Origin: Thiocapsa marina 5811
Lineage (GTDB): Bacteria > Pseudomonadota > Gammaproteobacteria > Chromatiales > Chromatiaceae
Length of the DNA: 64,000 nucleotides
Reading direction: 5' to 3'
Assembly (NCBI RefSeq): GCF_000223985.1
Contig: NZ_AFWV01000021.1
Location: forward strand, 1-64,000
Below are positions 26,216-34,803 of the stretch, piece by piece. Every line of letters begins with the position of its first letter. Within the stretch, counting starts at the first letter, position 1. The translations under genes were made by a program, and so were the position numbers. A model generated the notes under the pieces. The model saw nothing but the letters and a program-made list of their open reading frames with translations, was not told the DNA's origin and searched no databases.

Positions 26216-27442
26216 TCATGTCGCCAGCTCGGCATCGGTGACGTCGCTCCCGGCACACCAGTCCGCCCATTGCTGCATCATGGCGCGGCGCTTGTCGAAC
26301 AGATCGCCGCGTCGATAGGCTTTTTCGGCCTTGTTGCCGATGACATGGGCCAGGGCCATCTCGCAGACGTGGTTCGGGAAGCTGCTGACTTCACCGGCCC
26401 AGTCTCGGAACGACGAACGGAATCCGTGCGGAACCGCGTCGCCCCGCGTGCCGCCGACGCCGTACCCCAGGCCGCGCATGACCTGCAGCAGGGCCATATT
26501 GGAGAGCGGTCGACCATGCTTGGCGCCAGGAAACACGTAGGGGTGATTGACGATGCGCGGAAGGGTCTCGATGACGGCCATCGCGGCGTCGCTCAACGGG
26601 ACGCGATGCTCGCGATTTCCCTTCATGCGCGCTGCCGGTATCGTCCACACGCGGGCCGCGAGGTCGATCTCGGTCCATTGTGCACCCAAGACTTCGCCGG
26701 TGCGGCATGCGGTCAAGATCAGGATCTCGAGCGCGCGTGCCGAGACGCTGGTCAATCTGCGCAATTCCACCAGGAACGCGCCCACATCCTGATAGGGTAA
26801 AGCGGGCTGCTGCCGGACCGTTTTGACCCTGGTCGGTTTCGGCAGCAATTTGTCGAGATGGCCGCGCCAGCGCGCCGGATTCGCCGGATCGCGCCACTGC
26901 CGGGCAGCGGCAAAGTCGAGGATGTTCTCGATGCGCCCCTGGACGCGTTTGGCGGTCTCGGTCTTCGTGGTCCAGATGGGCTTGAGCACCGTCAGAATGT
27001 GCTCGGTCGTCACCTTGTCCACGGGCCTGTTGCCGAGGATCGGGCGGGCGTAGGTCTTAAGCGTGGCCGTCCACTGTCGTGCGTGTTTGCGATTGTTCCA
27101 GCCATGCCGGTTCAGCCGGATGAAGGCCGCGGCGGCTTGGGTGAACGTCGGAACAACCTCGGGTGCGGTTTCGGGGGCGAGCGCTTGCGCGCGGTGCTCG
27201 ATCGGGTCGATACCCTGTCGGCGAAGCTCTCGCGCTTCTGCGGCCCTTTGGCGTGCTTCCGCCAGCGTGACGGCGGGATATCCGCCCAGCCCCATCTCGC
27301 GCTGCTTGCCGGCGTTGCTGTAGCGAAAGACCCACAGGCGGGCATGGCCTTCGGGGTAGAGCCACAGATTGCCGCCGTCGCCGATCGGCTGAGTGGCGTT
27401 CTTCACCTGTCGATCGGTCAGACGATGGATGTTGCGTGCCAT
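26216..27442 (-). CDS. Tyrosine-type site-specific integrase (P4/DUF4102 type)
   Basis: A 408-residue integrase, ATG 27442 preceded by GGGGGAT. The N-terminal arm-binding domain (DUF4102-like) has LTDRQVKNATQPIGDGGNLW and LGGYPAVTLAEARQRAAEA. A SAM-like core-binding domain covers about 100-190 (VPTFTQAAAAFIRLNRHGW). The catalytic domain carries R in LILTACRTGEVLGAQWTEI, HxxR in VPHGFRSSFRDWAGE, H in CEMALAHVIGNKAEK and the nucleophile Tyr in AYRRGDLFDKRRAMMQQWAD, so all catalytic residues are present. It should recombine a circular element with the chromosome, commonly at a tRNA 3' end, but no tRNA or att duplication was found nearby. It probably mobilised the conjugation-derived segment to its right. 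Confidence 0.92.
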   Translation of the reverse strand: MARNIHRLTDRQVKNATQPIGDGGNLWLYPEGHARLWVFRYSNAGKQREMGLGGYPAVTLAEARQRAAEARELRRQGIDPIEHRAQALAPETAPEVVPTFTQAAAAFIRLNRHGWNNRKHARQWTATLKTYARPILGNRPVDKVTTEHILTVLKPIWTTKTETAKRVQGRIENILDFAAARQWRDPANPARWRGHLDKLLPKPTRVKTVRQQPALPYQDVGAFLVELRRLTSVSARALEILILTACRTGEVLGAQWTEIDLAARVWTIPAARMKGNREHRVPLSDAAMAVIETLPRIVNHPYVFPGAKHGRPLSNMALLQVMRGLGYGVGGTRGDAVPHGFRSSFRDWAGEVSSFPNHVCEMALAHVIGNKAEKAYRRGDLFDKRRAMMQQWADWCAGSDVTDAELAT

Positions 27443-27461
27443 GAGCCGATCCCCCAAGTCA

Positions 27462-27484
27462 TACCCACAAACGTACCCACAAAA
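27462..27484. repeat. Tandem TACCCACAAA repeats upstream of the integrase
   Basis: TACCCACAAA at 27462-27471 and again at 27474-27483, a 12-bp period, just before the integrase start. Such short direct repeats can be integrase arm-binding sites or an attachment-site core; this is a guess from position. Confidence 0.4.
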
Positions 27485-28672
27485 TGGTCTGTGCCTATGG
27501 TAGACGCTTTCGGATCTTGCTGCACGTGAAACTCGTCAAACTATTGTTTTTATTTTTACTTCTGGACTCATGAGGATATCTTTGATTGTCGTTATAGCGG
27601 ACTCCCTCTCCGCCACTAACATTAAAAAATATAATAAAAAAATCGTTTAGAAATCATTAAGCTCTGAAGTAAACATTTCGCCCCCAAAATTGCCCCCAAC
27701 CAAACTTTCTATCTGTTGAGTGGTGCATGGGGCATCGCGGATGCCGAACTCGGCTGATCCTCGCCTGATGTCTGCCTGACGGTCATGCTTGCCCCCGGCA
27801 CTCGGCGATGCCGCCGTAGCGGATCTAGCGTCCCCCCCACGTCGCGGCGAATCGGCATCGATCCCGATGTTTGGGGCAGCAACGAGACGACCTTTCCCTT
27901 AACGCATCAGTCTGACCGCGTGGCCTTCCGTGTAAGATTCCGAGCACGTCATGCGTTGCGCACCCTGCACGACAGGATACGGGGCCGCGACTCGTTCCAG
28001 AGTTCAGGTTTCGCGAAGATGACCTTCCAACGTCACTACCGCCTTGGGACGCTCGGGGTGTCCGCAACGGTTGAGTTGTGCGCCTCTCGCAGTTGGACGC
28101 CCGAAGCCAATCGGCGCCGCAGTTCGCCGACAGGATTCGTCGACACTTGCCTCGGTCGATCCAATGGTTCGAAGGCCCGGGAGCATTCGTTTCAATTGCC
28201 TCGTTGCGATTCGGAAACGCCGTCGAGCTATGACGCCGCCTCCCCGGGCGTGCTCGCGGGCTGCCGTGGATGCTTACTGCTAGGCGAGGAGAGCAGAACA
28301 GCCCCGGTAGGCGTGTGCGCTATCGGTGTTGCCGACCTGACGAAGGGGCGCAATCCCGGAGTCGGTGAAGTGGATGCAACCTGCTGCGCGCATCCGACAC
28401 GCCGCAAGCCATTCGAGGGTCCAGTCGAAGGACGCCAAGACGATCCTCGCGAAAGTCCCGCAGACAGCCGGTGAGCCAATGGCCTTTGCGCTCGACCGCC
28501 GTTTCGGTCGCGGTCTCATACCGGCTTCTCCCTCCCGTGTCCAAGCGGTCTGATTTCCTGTGCTTGTGTGCCGGTGGCGAGAGCGTTTGCCGGAAGCGCC
28601 CTCACGAGCAGTCGACATCCGTGTCGAAACACCCGGGAGAAGGCACGTGTCAACAACAGGGTCGATGCATCA
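27485..28672. other. Gene-poor stretch between integrase and dinB
   Basis: About 1.2 kb with no convincing gene. The first 200 bp (27540-27700) are markedly AT-rich (runs of A and T around 27625-27660), unlike the flanks, and include gcccccaa twice (27680-27700). The rest is high-GC without recognisable protein or RNA genes. Confidence 0.5.
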
Positions 28673-29851
28673 CTACGGCCGCCGAGAGAGTCCACGCTGA
28701 ATGCAGTGCCTGCCGAAGCGACGTCGGATCGCATCGAGCGTCGCGTCGAGGCGATCATCCGAATGATCCTGCTCTCGGGTATCCAGGTCCGCGAACAGAT
28801 CCGGCTGCACGGGCGCCTGCGCCCAGCCGGAGAGACCCAAACCGATCAGCCGCACCGCGCGACCTGAATGCGTGTCGGCCCGGTACAGGTCCCGGGCCGT
28901 GTCGAAGAGGATCCGATCGTCCGCGCTCGGTGCCGCCAGGGTCCGGGAGCGGGTATGGGTCTCGAAGGGGTGCAGGCGGATCTTCAAGGTGACCAGCGTG
29001 CCCTTGCGCGCGGCGTGTCGGGCCAGGTAGCCAACCTCCTGCGCGGCCCAACGCAGGGTGTCGTACAGCACGTCGCTGTCCACGACATCCTCGGCGAAGG
29101 TCGTCTCCTTGGAGATCGATTGCCGTTCGGTGGCCGGATGGACCCGGTCGTCGGCGATGCCGTTCGACTGCAGATGCACCTGGGTGCCGGTGCGTGCGCC
29201 CAAGCGTCGGCGCAGATCCGGGAGCGCCCGGGCACGCACGTCGCCGACCGTCCGCAAGCCGGCCCGTTCGAGTCGTCGGGCCGTCACGGCGCCGACGCCT
29301 CGCAGGGCGGCGAGCGGCAGCGGATCCAGAAAGGCGCGGACCTCCTCGGGGCGCACCACCAGGAGTCCATCCGGTTTGCGGACGTCCGAGGCGAGCTTGG
29401 CGATCAGGCGGTTCGGACCGATCCCCACCGAGGCGGTCAGCCCGACCGCCTCATAGATGGCCGCCTTGGTGCGCCGGGCGACGACCTCGGGCGGACCGAC
29501 CAGCCGCTCCAACCCGGAAACATCCAGGTACGCCTCGTCGATCGAGACGGGCTCGACCAGCGGGGAGAGGGTGCCAAGCACCCGCATGATTTCCCGCGAC
29601 ACCTCGGCATAGCGCGCCATATCCGGTCGCACGTAGACCGTCTCCGCCGGCAGACGGTGCACCGCCTCGGCGATCGGCATGGCCGAGTGCACGCCGAAGC
29701 GCCGCGCCTCGTAGGAGCAGGTGGCGACCACGCCGCGCCGACCCGGCTCGGCGCCGACGACGAGGGGACGTCCGCGCCAATCCGGGCGGTCGCGTTGCTC
29801 GACGGCGGCATAGAAGGCGTCGAGATCGACGTGCATGACGAGGCGGGACAT
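28673..29851 (-). CDS. dinB: DNA polymerase IV (Y-family, translesion)
   Basis: A 392-residue Y-family polymerase. It starts MSRLVMHVDLDAFYAAVEQR with the first catalytic Asp, then PLVVGAEPGRRGVVATCSYE, ARRFGVHSAMPIAEA, and the active-site motif VSIDEAYLDVSGL (SIDE/YLD). A helix-hairpin-helix follows (LPLAALRGVGAVTARRLERA), then the little-finger domain (SKETTFAEDVVDSDVLYDTL, RLIGLGLSGWA). The near-C-terminal PVQPDLF resembles a beta-clamp-binding motif (QxxLF). Length is normal. It performs error-prone synthesis past lesions. It sits alone on the minus strand between the integrase and a conjugation remnant; no LexA box was identified. Confidence 0.95.
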   Translation of the reverse strand: MSRLVMHVDLDAFYAAVEQRDRPDWRGRPLVVGAEPGRRGVVATCSYEARRFGVHSAMPIAEAVHRLPAETVYVRPDMARYAEVSREIMRVLGTLSPLVEPVSIDEAYLDVSGLERLVGPPEVVARRTKAAIYEAVGLTASVGIGPNRLIAKLASDVRKPDGLLVVRPEEVRAFLDPLPLAALRGVGAVTARRLERAGLRTVGDVRARALPDLRRRLGARTGTQVHLQSNGIADDRVHPATERQSISKETTFAEDVVDSDVLYDTLRWAAQEVGYLARHAARKGTLVTLKIRLHPFETHTRSRTLAAPSADDRILFDTARDLYRADTHSGRAVRLIGLGLSGWAQAPVQPDLFADLDTREQDHSDDRLDATLDAIRRRFGRHCIQRGLSRRP

Positions 29852-29920
29852 GCGGAGATGGACCCTCGGCGGGCGGGTTGCGGAGCGCGATCGATTCGAC
29901 CGACGTCGATCACCGTAATG

Positions 29921-30703
29921 TTACTCCACCACGTCGGCGAGCTTCATCGACACCCCGCGGTTGAGGATGAATTCCGCCCCGCGTCCGGCATCGACCTCGA
30001 TCACCGGCAGCAGCTGCTCGGCCATGTCCAGATAGTAGTTCGCCAGACGATCCATTGCCCCGCCGACGCCTTGTGCCGAGGCGGCACTCAGGGCTTGGGG
30101 CGTGAGCATGGACTGGAACTGCAGGTCCGTGCCGGTGCCGGTGTTGACCGGGATCGTCGGCATCCGGTTGAAGATCTGCGAGAAGGACTGCAGAAACCCC
30201 GCCTGCAGTGCCTTGGCGAGCAGGACACCTTGTTTGGAGACCACCCGCCCGCGCACCCCGACCTTGCCGTCCTCGCCCACGGCGTAGCCGTCGATGGGGA
30301 TCTCGATCACGCTGCCGTCGACTTGTGTCGAGGCGTTGGAGACGGTACTCACGACCGGGTCGGCAAAGGGCGTGACGATGCGGTTGAGGTGCCCGATGGC
30401 GATCTCGACCAGCACCGTGGTGCCCGGCGTGACGGTGAGGTTGCGCGGACCCAGCTCCAGGGTCACCGGCAAGTTCCCGCCGGTGCGCGGCGCCGGCGTG
30501 GCTCCGCCGCCCATGACGGTGCGGATCAGGCCCTCGGGCGACGCCTCGGAGCGCGACGGCCGCAGGACCGAGGAGACGGCACTCGGCGTGCACCCTGCGT
30601 CGAGCAGCGTGCAGGGGACCGGGGGAATCTCGAAGGTCGGATCGGCTTGTGCGCTCGACGCGGCCAGGACGGCGACCAGGATGGAAAGACGTCGGGTGAT
30701 CAT
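29921..30703 (-). pseudogene. In-frame TraK::TraB fusion (F-type conjugation)
   Basis: A 260-residue frame with a signal peptide (MITRRLSILVAVLAASSAQA). Residues about 80-130 match TraK, the secretin-like outer-membrane collar component (LTVTPGTTVLVEIAIGHLNR, IVTPFADPVVSTVSNAS). From about 136 on the sequence is TraB, the inner-membrane-anchored bridging protein: DGYAVGEDGKVGVRGRVVSK, then GGAMDRLANYYLDMAEQLLP and VIEVDAGRGAEFILNRGVSM. The junction at about codon 131-136 (near 30300) looks like a deletion that removed the rest of TraK and the N-terminal two-thirds of TraB while keeping frame. It overlaps traE by ATGA, preserving operon order L-E-K-B. Export remains possible, but a working pilus channel does not. 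Confidence 0.8.
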
Positions 30704-31296
30704 GTGTTCGTGTCCTCGGGGTGGGCATCGCGCGCGCTGCGCGGATCGCCGCGATACACCTCCAGGTGGGTGATCAGCGGTCGGTAGTTGCGGAACTCGA
30801 CCCGCAGCTCATAGGTGCGTCGGTTCAGCACGGGGGCGGCCGCCGGACCTTCGGTCTTGTGCTGTCCGGTGACGAAGACGGTGCGGGTGGCGGTGTCGTG
30901 GGCGATGGTTTGCGGGGCGAAGTGCATGGCGATGTTCTCGCGCTTGATCGCCTCGGTCTGATCGGCGATCGATTTCATGACTTCGCGGTGCAGGCCCCCG
31001 GAGAGCAGCGGATCCAGGACGCGCACTAGCCCGTCGACCGTGGTCGGGCCGACATTGCCGAGCAGCTGGGCGACGTAGACACCCCAGGACTCCTCGACGG
31101 CCTGGCTCGCGTACTCGCGCGCGATCGTGACCTCGCCTTCCAACACCGGCGGGACCAGCACCACGGTGCGCTCGACTTGGCCGACCAGTCCGACCAGGAT
31201 CAGGTTGGAGGCGACCAGGACCAGCACCGTGATGCGCCAGACGCGGTTCTCGAGTGTCGTGCCGCGCCAGGTGGAGAGAAAGTCGCCGAGGGTCAT
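30700..31296 (-). CDS. traE: F-type conjugative pilus assembly protein TraE
   Basis: A 198-residue protein from ATG 31296, overlapping traL by ATGA. MTLGDFLSTWRGTTLENRVW precedes a single N-terminal transmembrane helix (ITVLVLVASNLILVGLVGQV). The periplasmic domain has VAQLLGNVGPTTVDGLVRVL, VMKSIADQTEAIKRENIAMH, ATRTVFVTGQHKT and TYELRVEFRNYRPLITHLEV, the pattern and length of F TraE (a VirB8-like inner-membrane core component of the type IV secretion system). It appears intact but lacks all partners beyond TraL and the TraK::TraB fusion. Confidence 0.85.
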   Translation of the reverse strand: MTLGDFLSTWRGTTLENRVWRITVLVLVASNLILVGLVGQVERTVVLVPPVLEGEVTIAREYASQAVEESWGVYVAQLLGNVGPTTVDGLVRVLDPLLSGGLHREVMKSIADQTEAIKRENIAMHFAPQTIAHDTATRTVFVTGQHKTEGPAAAPVLNRRTYELRVEFRNYRPLITHLEVYRGDPRSARDAHPEDTNT

Positions 31297-31574
31297 GGCA
31301 CGTAGTGCCGTGCGAAGGGGTTGGGCGTGGAGCGTGCCCCGAGCGGCATGAGGCCGAACCAGTAGATCAGATGCAGCGCGTAGCCGTCGGCTTGGCGGTC
31401 GCGAAACCGCCGGTAACCGTGCGAGAGCAGGGCGCCGAGCAGCAGGGCGATGACGAGCTGTCCGGCGAGGATGCCGGCGACGAGCGCCAGCACCAGCGGC
31501 ATCAGATCGTCCATGTGCCACAACAGCAGCGTGGGCGGTTCGTCGATGTGGTGGGGAAGGTCGAGGGTCTCCAT
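31293..31574 (-). CDS. traL: F-type conjugative pilus assembly protein TraL
   Basis: A 93-residue protein from ATG 31574. The N-terminus METLDLPHHIDEPPTLLLWH and DDLMPLVLALVAGILAGQLV form the LDEP...W..DE.LPL pattern of TraL, with two hydrophobic helices and a C-terminal GYALHLIYWFGLMPLGARST. TraL is a small inner-membrane VirB3-like pilus-assembly component. It is the first gene of the surviving traL-traE-traK'::'traB fragment; no pilin (traA) gene was found upstream. Confidence 0.8.
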   Translation of the reverse strand: METLDLPHHIDEPPTLLLWHMDDLMPLVLALVAGILAGQLVIALLLGALLSHGYRRFRDRQADGYALHLIYWFGLMPLGARSTPNPFARHYVP

Positions 31575-31778
31575 CGGGGGCCTGTGGCGCGGTCTTCGCG
31601 TGAGCGCATGGTGCGTCACGCCAAAGCGGCCGACTACGGCGATAACCCTCCGAAAGCATACGCTTAGCCGCAGGGGGAACAGCGTCGCGTCCGCCGTCAC
31701 GGCGAGGAGGTGTCGCGACCCCGCGGTTTACAATGTACGGATGAGTTACGTACGATTATTGAAGAAACCGAGGACACC

Positions 31779-32060
31779 ATGATGCCGAGAGAAACGATCC
31801 GCACCGCCCGCTTCGAGGCCCGGGTATCGCCCGAGGTGCTGGCCGTCGTCAGGCGCGCCGCCGAGCTCCAGGGACGCAGTGTCAGCGATTTTGTCGTCGA
31901 CGCCGCTCGGGACGCGGCCCATCGCGCCATCGAGGAGGCCTGCATCATCCGACTGTCGGTCGAGGATCAGCATCGGTTCGCGGAGGCGTTGCTGAACCCG
32001 GAACCGCTCACGCCATCGATGGAGCGCGCCGTCGCGCGTTACCTTCGCCTGAACGCGTAA
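31779..32060 (+). CDS. DUF1778 (TacA-type) antitoxin
   Basis: A 93-residue protein; ATG 31779 behind ACCGAGG. The N-terminus MMPRETIRTARFEARVSPEV, with VVRRAAELQGRSVSDFVVDA, is the ribbon-helix-helix DNA-binding fold of DUF1778 antitoxins. The C-terminus (IIRLSVEDQHRFAEALLNPE, LTPSMERAVARYL) is the segment that wraps the partner GNAT toxin. The toxin gene follows 5 bp downstream. Complexes of this type normally repress their own promoter. Confidence 0.9.
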   Translation: MMPRETIRTARFEARVSPEVLAVVRRAAELQGRSVSDFVVDAARDAAHRAIEEACIIRLSVEDQHRFAEALLNPEPLTPSMERAVARYLRLNA

Positions 32061-32065
32061 CGCTC

Positions 32066-32578
32066 GTGGTCGGAGACGGATTTCATATCGAGCTTCTCGG
32101 AGCGCAGGATCGCGGGGCCTTTTGCAGCGGCGTCGACGCACTGGATCGGTATTTCAGAGAACGCGTGACGCAGGACGTCCGGCGTCGCGTGAGCAACTGC
32201 TTTGTGTTGCTGGACGCCGAAAACCAGATCGCCGGTTACTACACCTTTGCGGCGGCGGGCATCCTGCTGGCGGACTTGCCCGAGAGCCTGGCCAAGCGTT
32301 TGCCGCGTTACCCATCACTCTCTGCCGGACTGATCGGGCGCTTGGCCGTCGAGCGTCGTTATCAACGTCGGGGGCTGGGTGCACTCCTTGTCGTCGATGC
32401 CGTTGCCCGCGCATTACGGGCAGAACCGGCGATCTATGCGCTTGTCGTGGACGCAAAGGACGATCACGCGGCCGCGTTCTATGCTCGCCTGGGGTTTCAT
32501 CGCTTTACAAGCCAATCCAAGCGTCTCTTTATCCCGATCGGCGAGATTGCAAAGCGACTTTCAGGACAGGGAGAGTGA
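32066..32578 (+). CDS. GNAT acetyltransferase toxin (TacT/AtaT type)
   Basis: A 170-residue protein from GTG 32066, 5 bp after the antitoxin. It has the DALDRYFRERVTQDVRRRVS start typical of this toxin class, FVLLDAENQIAGYYTFAAAG, and an acetyl-CoA-binding motif A (LIGRLAVERRYQRRGLGALL, with R-x-x-G-x-G as RRGLGA). AFYARLGFHRFTS follows near the end. Family members acetylate the amino group of charged tRNAs and block translation. The length is full and the pair appears intact, unlike other toxin-antitoxin loci in this window. Confidence 0.9.
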   Translation: MVGDGFHIELLGAQDRGAFCSGVDALDRYFRERVTQDVRRRVSNCFVLLDAENQIAGYYTFAAAGILLADLPESLAKRLPRYPSLSAGLIGRLAVERRYQRRGLGALLVVDAVARALRAEPAIYALVVDAKDDHAAAFYARLGFHRFTSQSKRLFIPIGEIAKRLSGQGE

Positions 32579-32640
32579 CCATCGCGATCTACGCCTCGGA
32601 TGGATCCCGAATGGGTACGGGATCACAGGTTGAGTGAGGT

Positions 32641-32800
32641 TCCCTCGGTTTTTCGTCTTCCAAGGGCAGGGGTGCATGGGGCCTGCTTTTCGACTTCTCG
32701 AGGGCCGGTCAGAAATCGCATCGGGGAAGTGTAACCGAGGGTGAAATGCAGACGTTTGCGCTTGTAGAACAACTCGATGTGCTCGAAGGCGGTGTGCTCC
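32641..32800 (-). pseudogene. IS3-family transposase, C-terminal relic
   Basis: A short minus-strand stretch reads AFEHIELFYKRKRLHFTLGY followed by TSPMRFL, the terminal part of an IS3 OrfB (integrase core tail, usually YIEFYNRxRxHxxLGYxSP). The tail after it is unrelated. Only about 50 codons remain. Confidence 0.75.
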
Positions 32801-32883
32801 GGTGGCGGGTCGATACCGCCCGGCAGTGGCGTGCGGCGCTCGCGCACTGAGGCGCCGGTGGCGGGCGGAGCTTAGGCGCGGAC

Positions 32884-33339
32884 ATGGAAGGCTACTTCGG
32901 ACTCTTCAGTGCAGCCTTCATTGCCGCGACCCTGCTGCCGTTCTACTCGGAGCTCGCGTTGGTGGGGTTGCTGGCAGCCGGCTACGATGCGTGGCCGTTG
33001 TGGTTCTGGGCCACCGCGGGCAATACCTTGGGGGCGGTCGTGAACTACGTGCTGGGCCGCTGGCTGATGCACTGGCAGGACCGGCCCTGGTTCCCGTTCA
33101 AGCGCTCGCAGATCGGCCCCGCCGAGCGCTGGTATGCCCGCTGGGGCATCTGGTCGCTGCTCTTGGCCTGGCTGCCGGTCGGGGGCGATGCGCTGACCTT
33201 CATCGCCGGGCTGATGCGCGCGCCGTTCTGGCTGTTCTGCGTGCTCACCGCGGCGGGCAAGGGCGGGCGGTATGCGGTGGTGCTGGCGCTCTATGCGCTG
33301 GGTTCGGGGCCGCTGGGTCTTGAGCCGGCGACGCAGTAA
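32884..33339 (+). CDS. YqaA/DedA-family inner-membrane protein
   Basis: A 151-residue protein with several hydrophobic helices: LFSAAFIAATLLPFYSELAL, LWFWATAGNTLGAVVNYVLG, IWSLLLAWLPVGGDALTFIA and LFCVLTAAGKGGRYAVVLAL. The N-terminal FxAAFxAATLLPFYSE and the GNTLGAVVNYxLG motif match YqaA-like members of the SNARE-associated/DedA superfamily, proposed lipid scramblase-type proteins. Length is typical. It has no obvious operon partner. Confidence 0.88.
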   Translation: MEGYFGLFSAAFIAATLLPFYSELALVGLLAAGYDAWPLWFWATAGNTLGAVVNYVLGRWLMHWQDRPWFPFKRSQIGPAERWYARWGIWSLLLAWLPVGGDALTFIAGLMRAPFWLFCVLTAAGKGGRYAVVLALYALGSGPLGLEPATQ

Positions 33340-33589
33340 GCGCCTGGCGCCGACGACCGGCGCTTGCCGAGTGCTGCTGCGGATGGCCGGGACGGCCGTC
33401 CCGAGCCGCTCGCATGTTTCGCGGTCTCGAAGCTTTTGATCCGCAGTCTTTCGGGCATCACGAGCGCGTTTGGTTGCCGACCCCAATGAGAGAAACCGCG
33501 CTTGACCTTGCCGACGGGACGTGTCCTGCACTTGACGAACGCCTTGCGCCGGTGTCTGCTTCATTGATCGACCAAACAGGTATGCCGAT

Positions 33590-34075
33590 ATGACGCGATA
33601 CTTCGCCATCCTCGTTCTCGGGGTTCTCGTCGTCTTTGCGGGACAAGTCGGCGCGGTTCTGCCGCCGGATGCGGTGGATGGGCTCAAGGAAGACGCCGCG
33701 GCGGTGCTCGAGGTGAAGGTGTTGGAGGTGCAGAGCGCTGCGGATCAAACGGGGCGCTTCGACATCGTCTATCGGGTGGAGGTCGTCTCCGTGCTGCGAT
33801 CGACCACAAGGGTGGAGCCGGGCGAGACCATCCTGGTGCGCTCTTACGGCGTAAGCCAGGCACTCCTCGACCGCGGCTTCGTCGGACCCAAGATCCCGGC
33901 CCTCTTGGAGGCGGGCTGGATCGGCACGGTTTACCTCGACCCCGATCCGCAGGCCTCCGGCCTCGACGCCGGGCGCCGGTTCGTGATCGCCGCACACGGC
34001 GACAGCTTTGTCGAGCTGCCGCAGGGTCCGCCCTCGCTGGAATACACCGTGATGCCGCCCGAAGGCAATCGGTGA
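33590..34075 (+). CDS. Exported protein of unknown function
   Basis: A 161-residue protein with signal peptide MTRYFAILVLGVLVVFAGQV (cleavage near VGA). The mature part has VLEVKVLEVQSAADQTGRFD, VYRVEVVSVLRSTTRVEPGE and TILVRSYGVSQALL, a beta-rich sequence resembling small OB- or NTR-like domains in which VxxVxR and a 'pGxtIxVr' strand recur. No family is assigned with confidence. It is monocistronic, with no partner on either side. Confidence 0.65.
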   Translation: MTRYFAILVLGVLVVFAGQVGAVLPPDAVDGLKEDAAAVLEVKVLEVQSAADQTGRFDIVYRVEVVSVLRSTTRVEPGETILVRSYGVSQALLDRGFVGPKIPALLEAGWIGTVYLDPDPQASGLDAGRRFVIAAHGDSFVELPQGPPSLEYTVMPPEGNR

Positions 34076-34224
34076 GTCGACCGCCGCTCCGGGGCCCGAC
34101 CGCAACCCCGACGGGTCGGGTCGATGCCGAAATCCCGAGTGGCCGAGCCGTGAGAGTCAGGCTGCGCACGGGAGACAACCGCGTGCTCAAACCCGAGGGA
34201 AACGGTTGATCTACCCCGCGGACC

Positions 34225-34611
34225 TCAAAGCGTTTCCCGTGCGGTTAGGCCCGGCCGCTCCAGTCCGACTCGCCAGTCCTCCACGAATGTCTCGATCGAC
34301 TCGATGAAGTCCGGATCGTGCTCGGTCCGGTTGATGGTGCAATGCACGATCACCGCGTCCGACTCCGCCGTCACGGTCCAAGCCAGCGCGTTCGGGCAGC
34401 CGGGGAGGGTGAAGCGCACGCCGCCGCGGATCGGCTCGCGGCGCACCTCGAACTGCCCCCACAGGCAGTAAATCTCGCCCGCATCGAGATCCTCCCGCCA
34501 GTCCAGGACCCGATCGATCGCGTCGCAGCAATCGGCGAGCCGCGGTCCCGTGATCCGATCGCGCAGCTGATCAGGGGTGGCGAGAAGGCGGGCGGTGGCG
34601 AAAAACTCCAT
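34225..34611 (-). CDS. Conserved hypothetical cytoplasmic protein
   Basis: A 128-residue protein; ATG 34611 behind AGGAG at good spacing. The sequence MEFFATARLLATPDQLRDRI, CLWGQFEVRREPIRGGVRFT, LPGCPNALAWTVTAESDAVI and VHCTINRTEHDPDFIESIET has no signal peptide, helix or recognised motif. It contains four cysteines in scattered positions. Function not recognised. Confidence 0.65.
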   Translation of the reverse strand: MEFFATARLLATPDQLRDRITGPRLADCCDAIDRVLDWREDLDAGEIYCLWGQFEVRREPIRGGVRFTLPGCPNALAWTVTAESDAVIVHCTINRTEHDPDFIESIETFVEDWRVGLERPGLTARETL

Positions 34612-34803
34612 GCGTAAGGCTCCTGTCACGAGACGGCGGGATGTTCGGCGTTGCGACCCGGCGAGAATCGCATTGTCTGCGCGCGTGCCGCATCCGGCAG
34701 TCTTGATGGGGGCGTTCACTCCGGCGTTAAACCGCGTCCAGAGCGAGATGCCTTAAATCGCGTCGACTCAAACGGTCGTCAAGTCTGCCGGGGCCGATCC
34801 CGT

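Noticed and set aside
27785-28474. Open frame between integrase and dinB
   Set aside because: No start signal or domain; an Arg/Ser-rich shadow typical of high-GC noncoding sequence.
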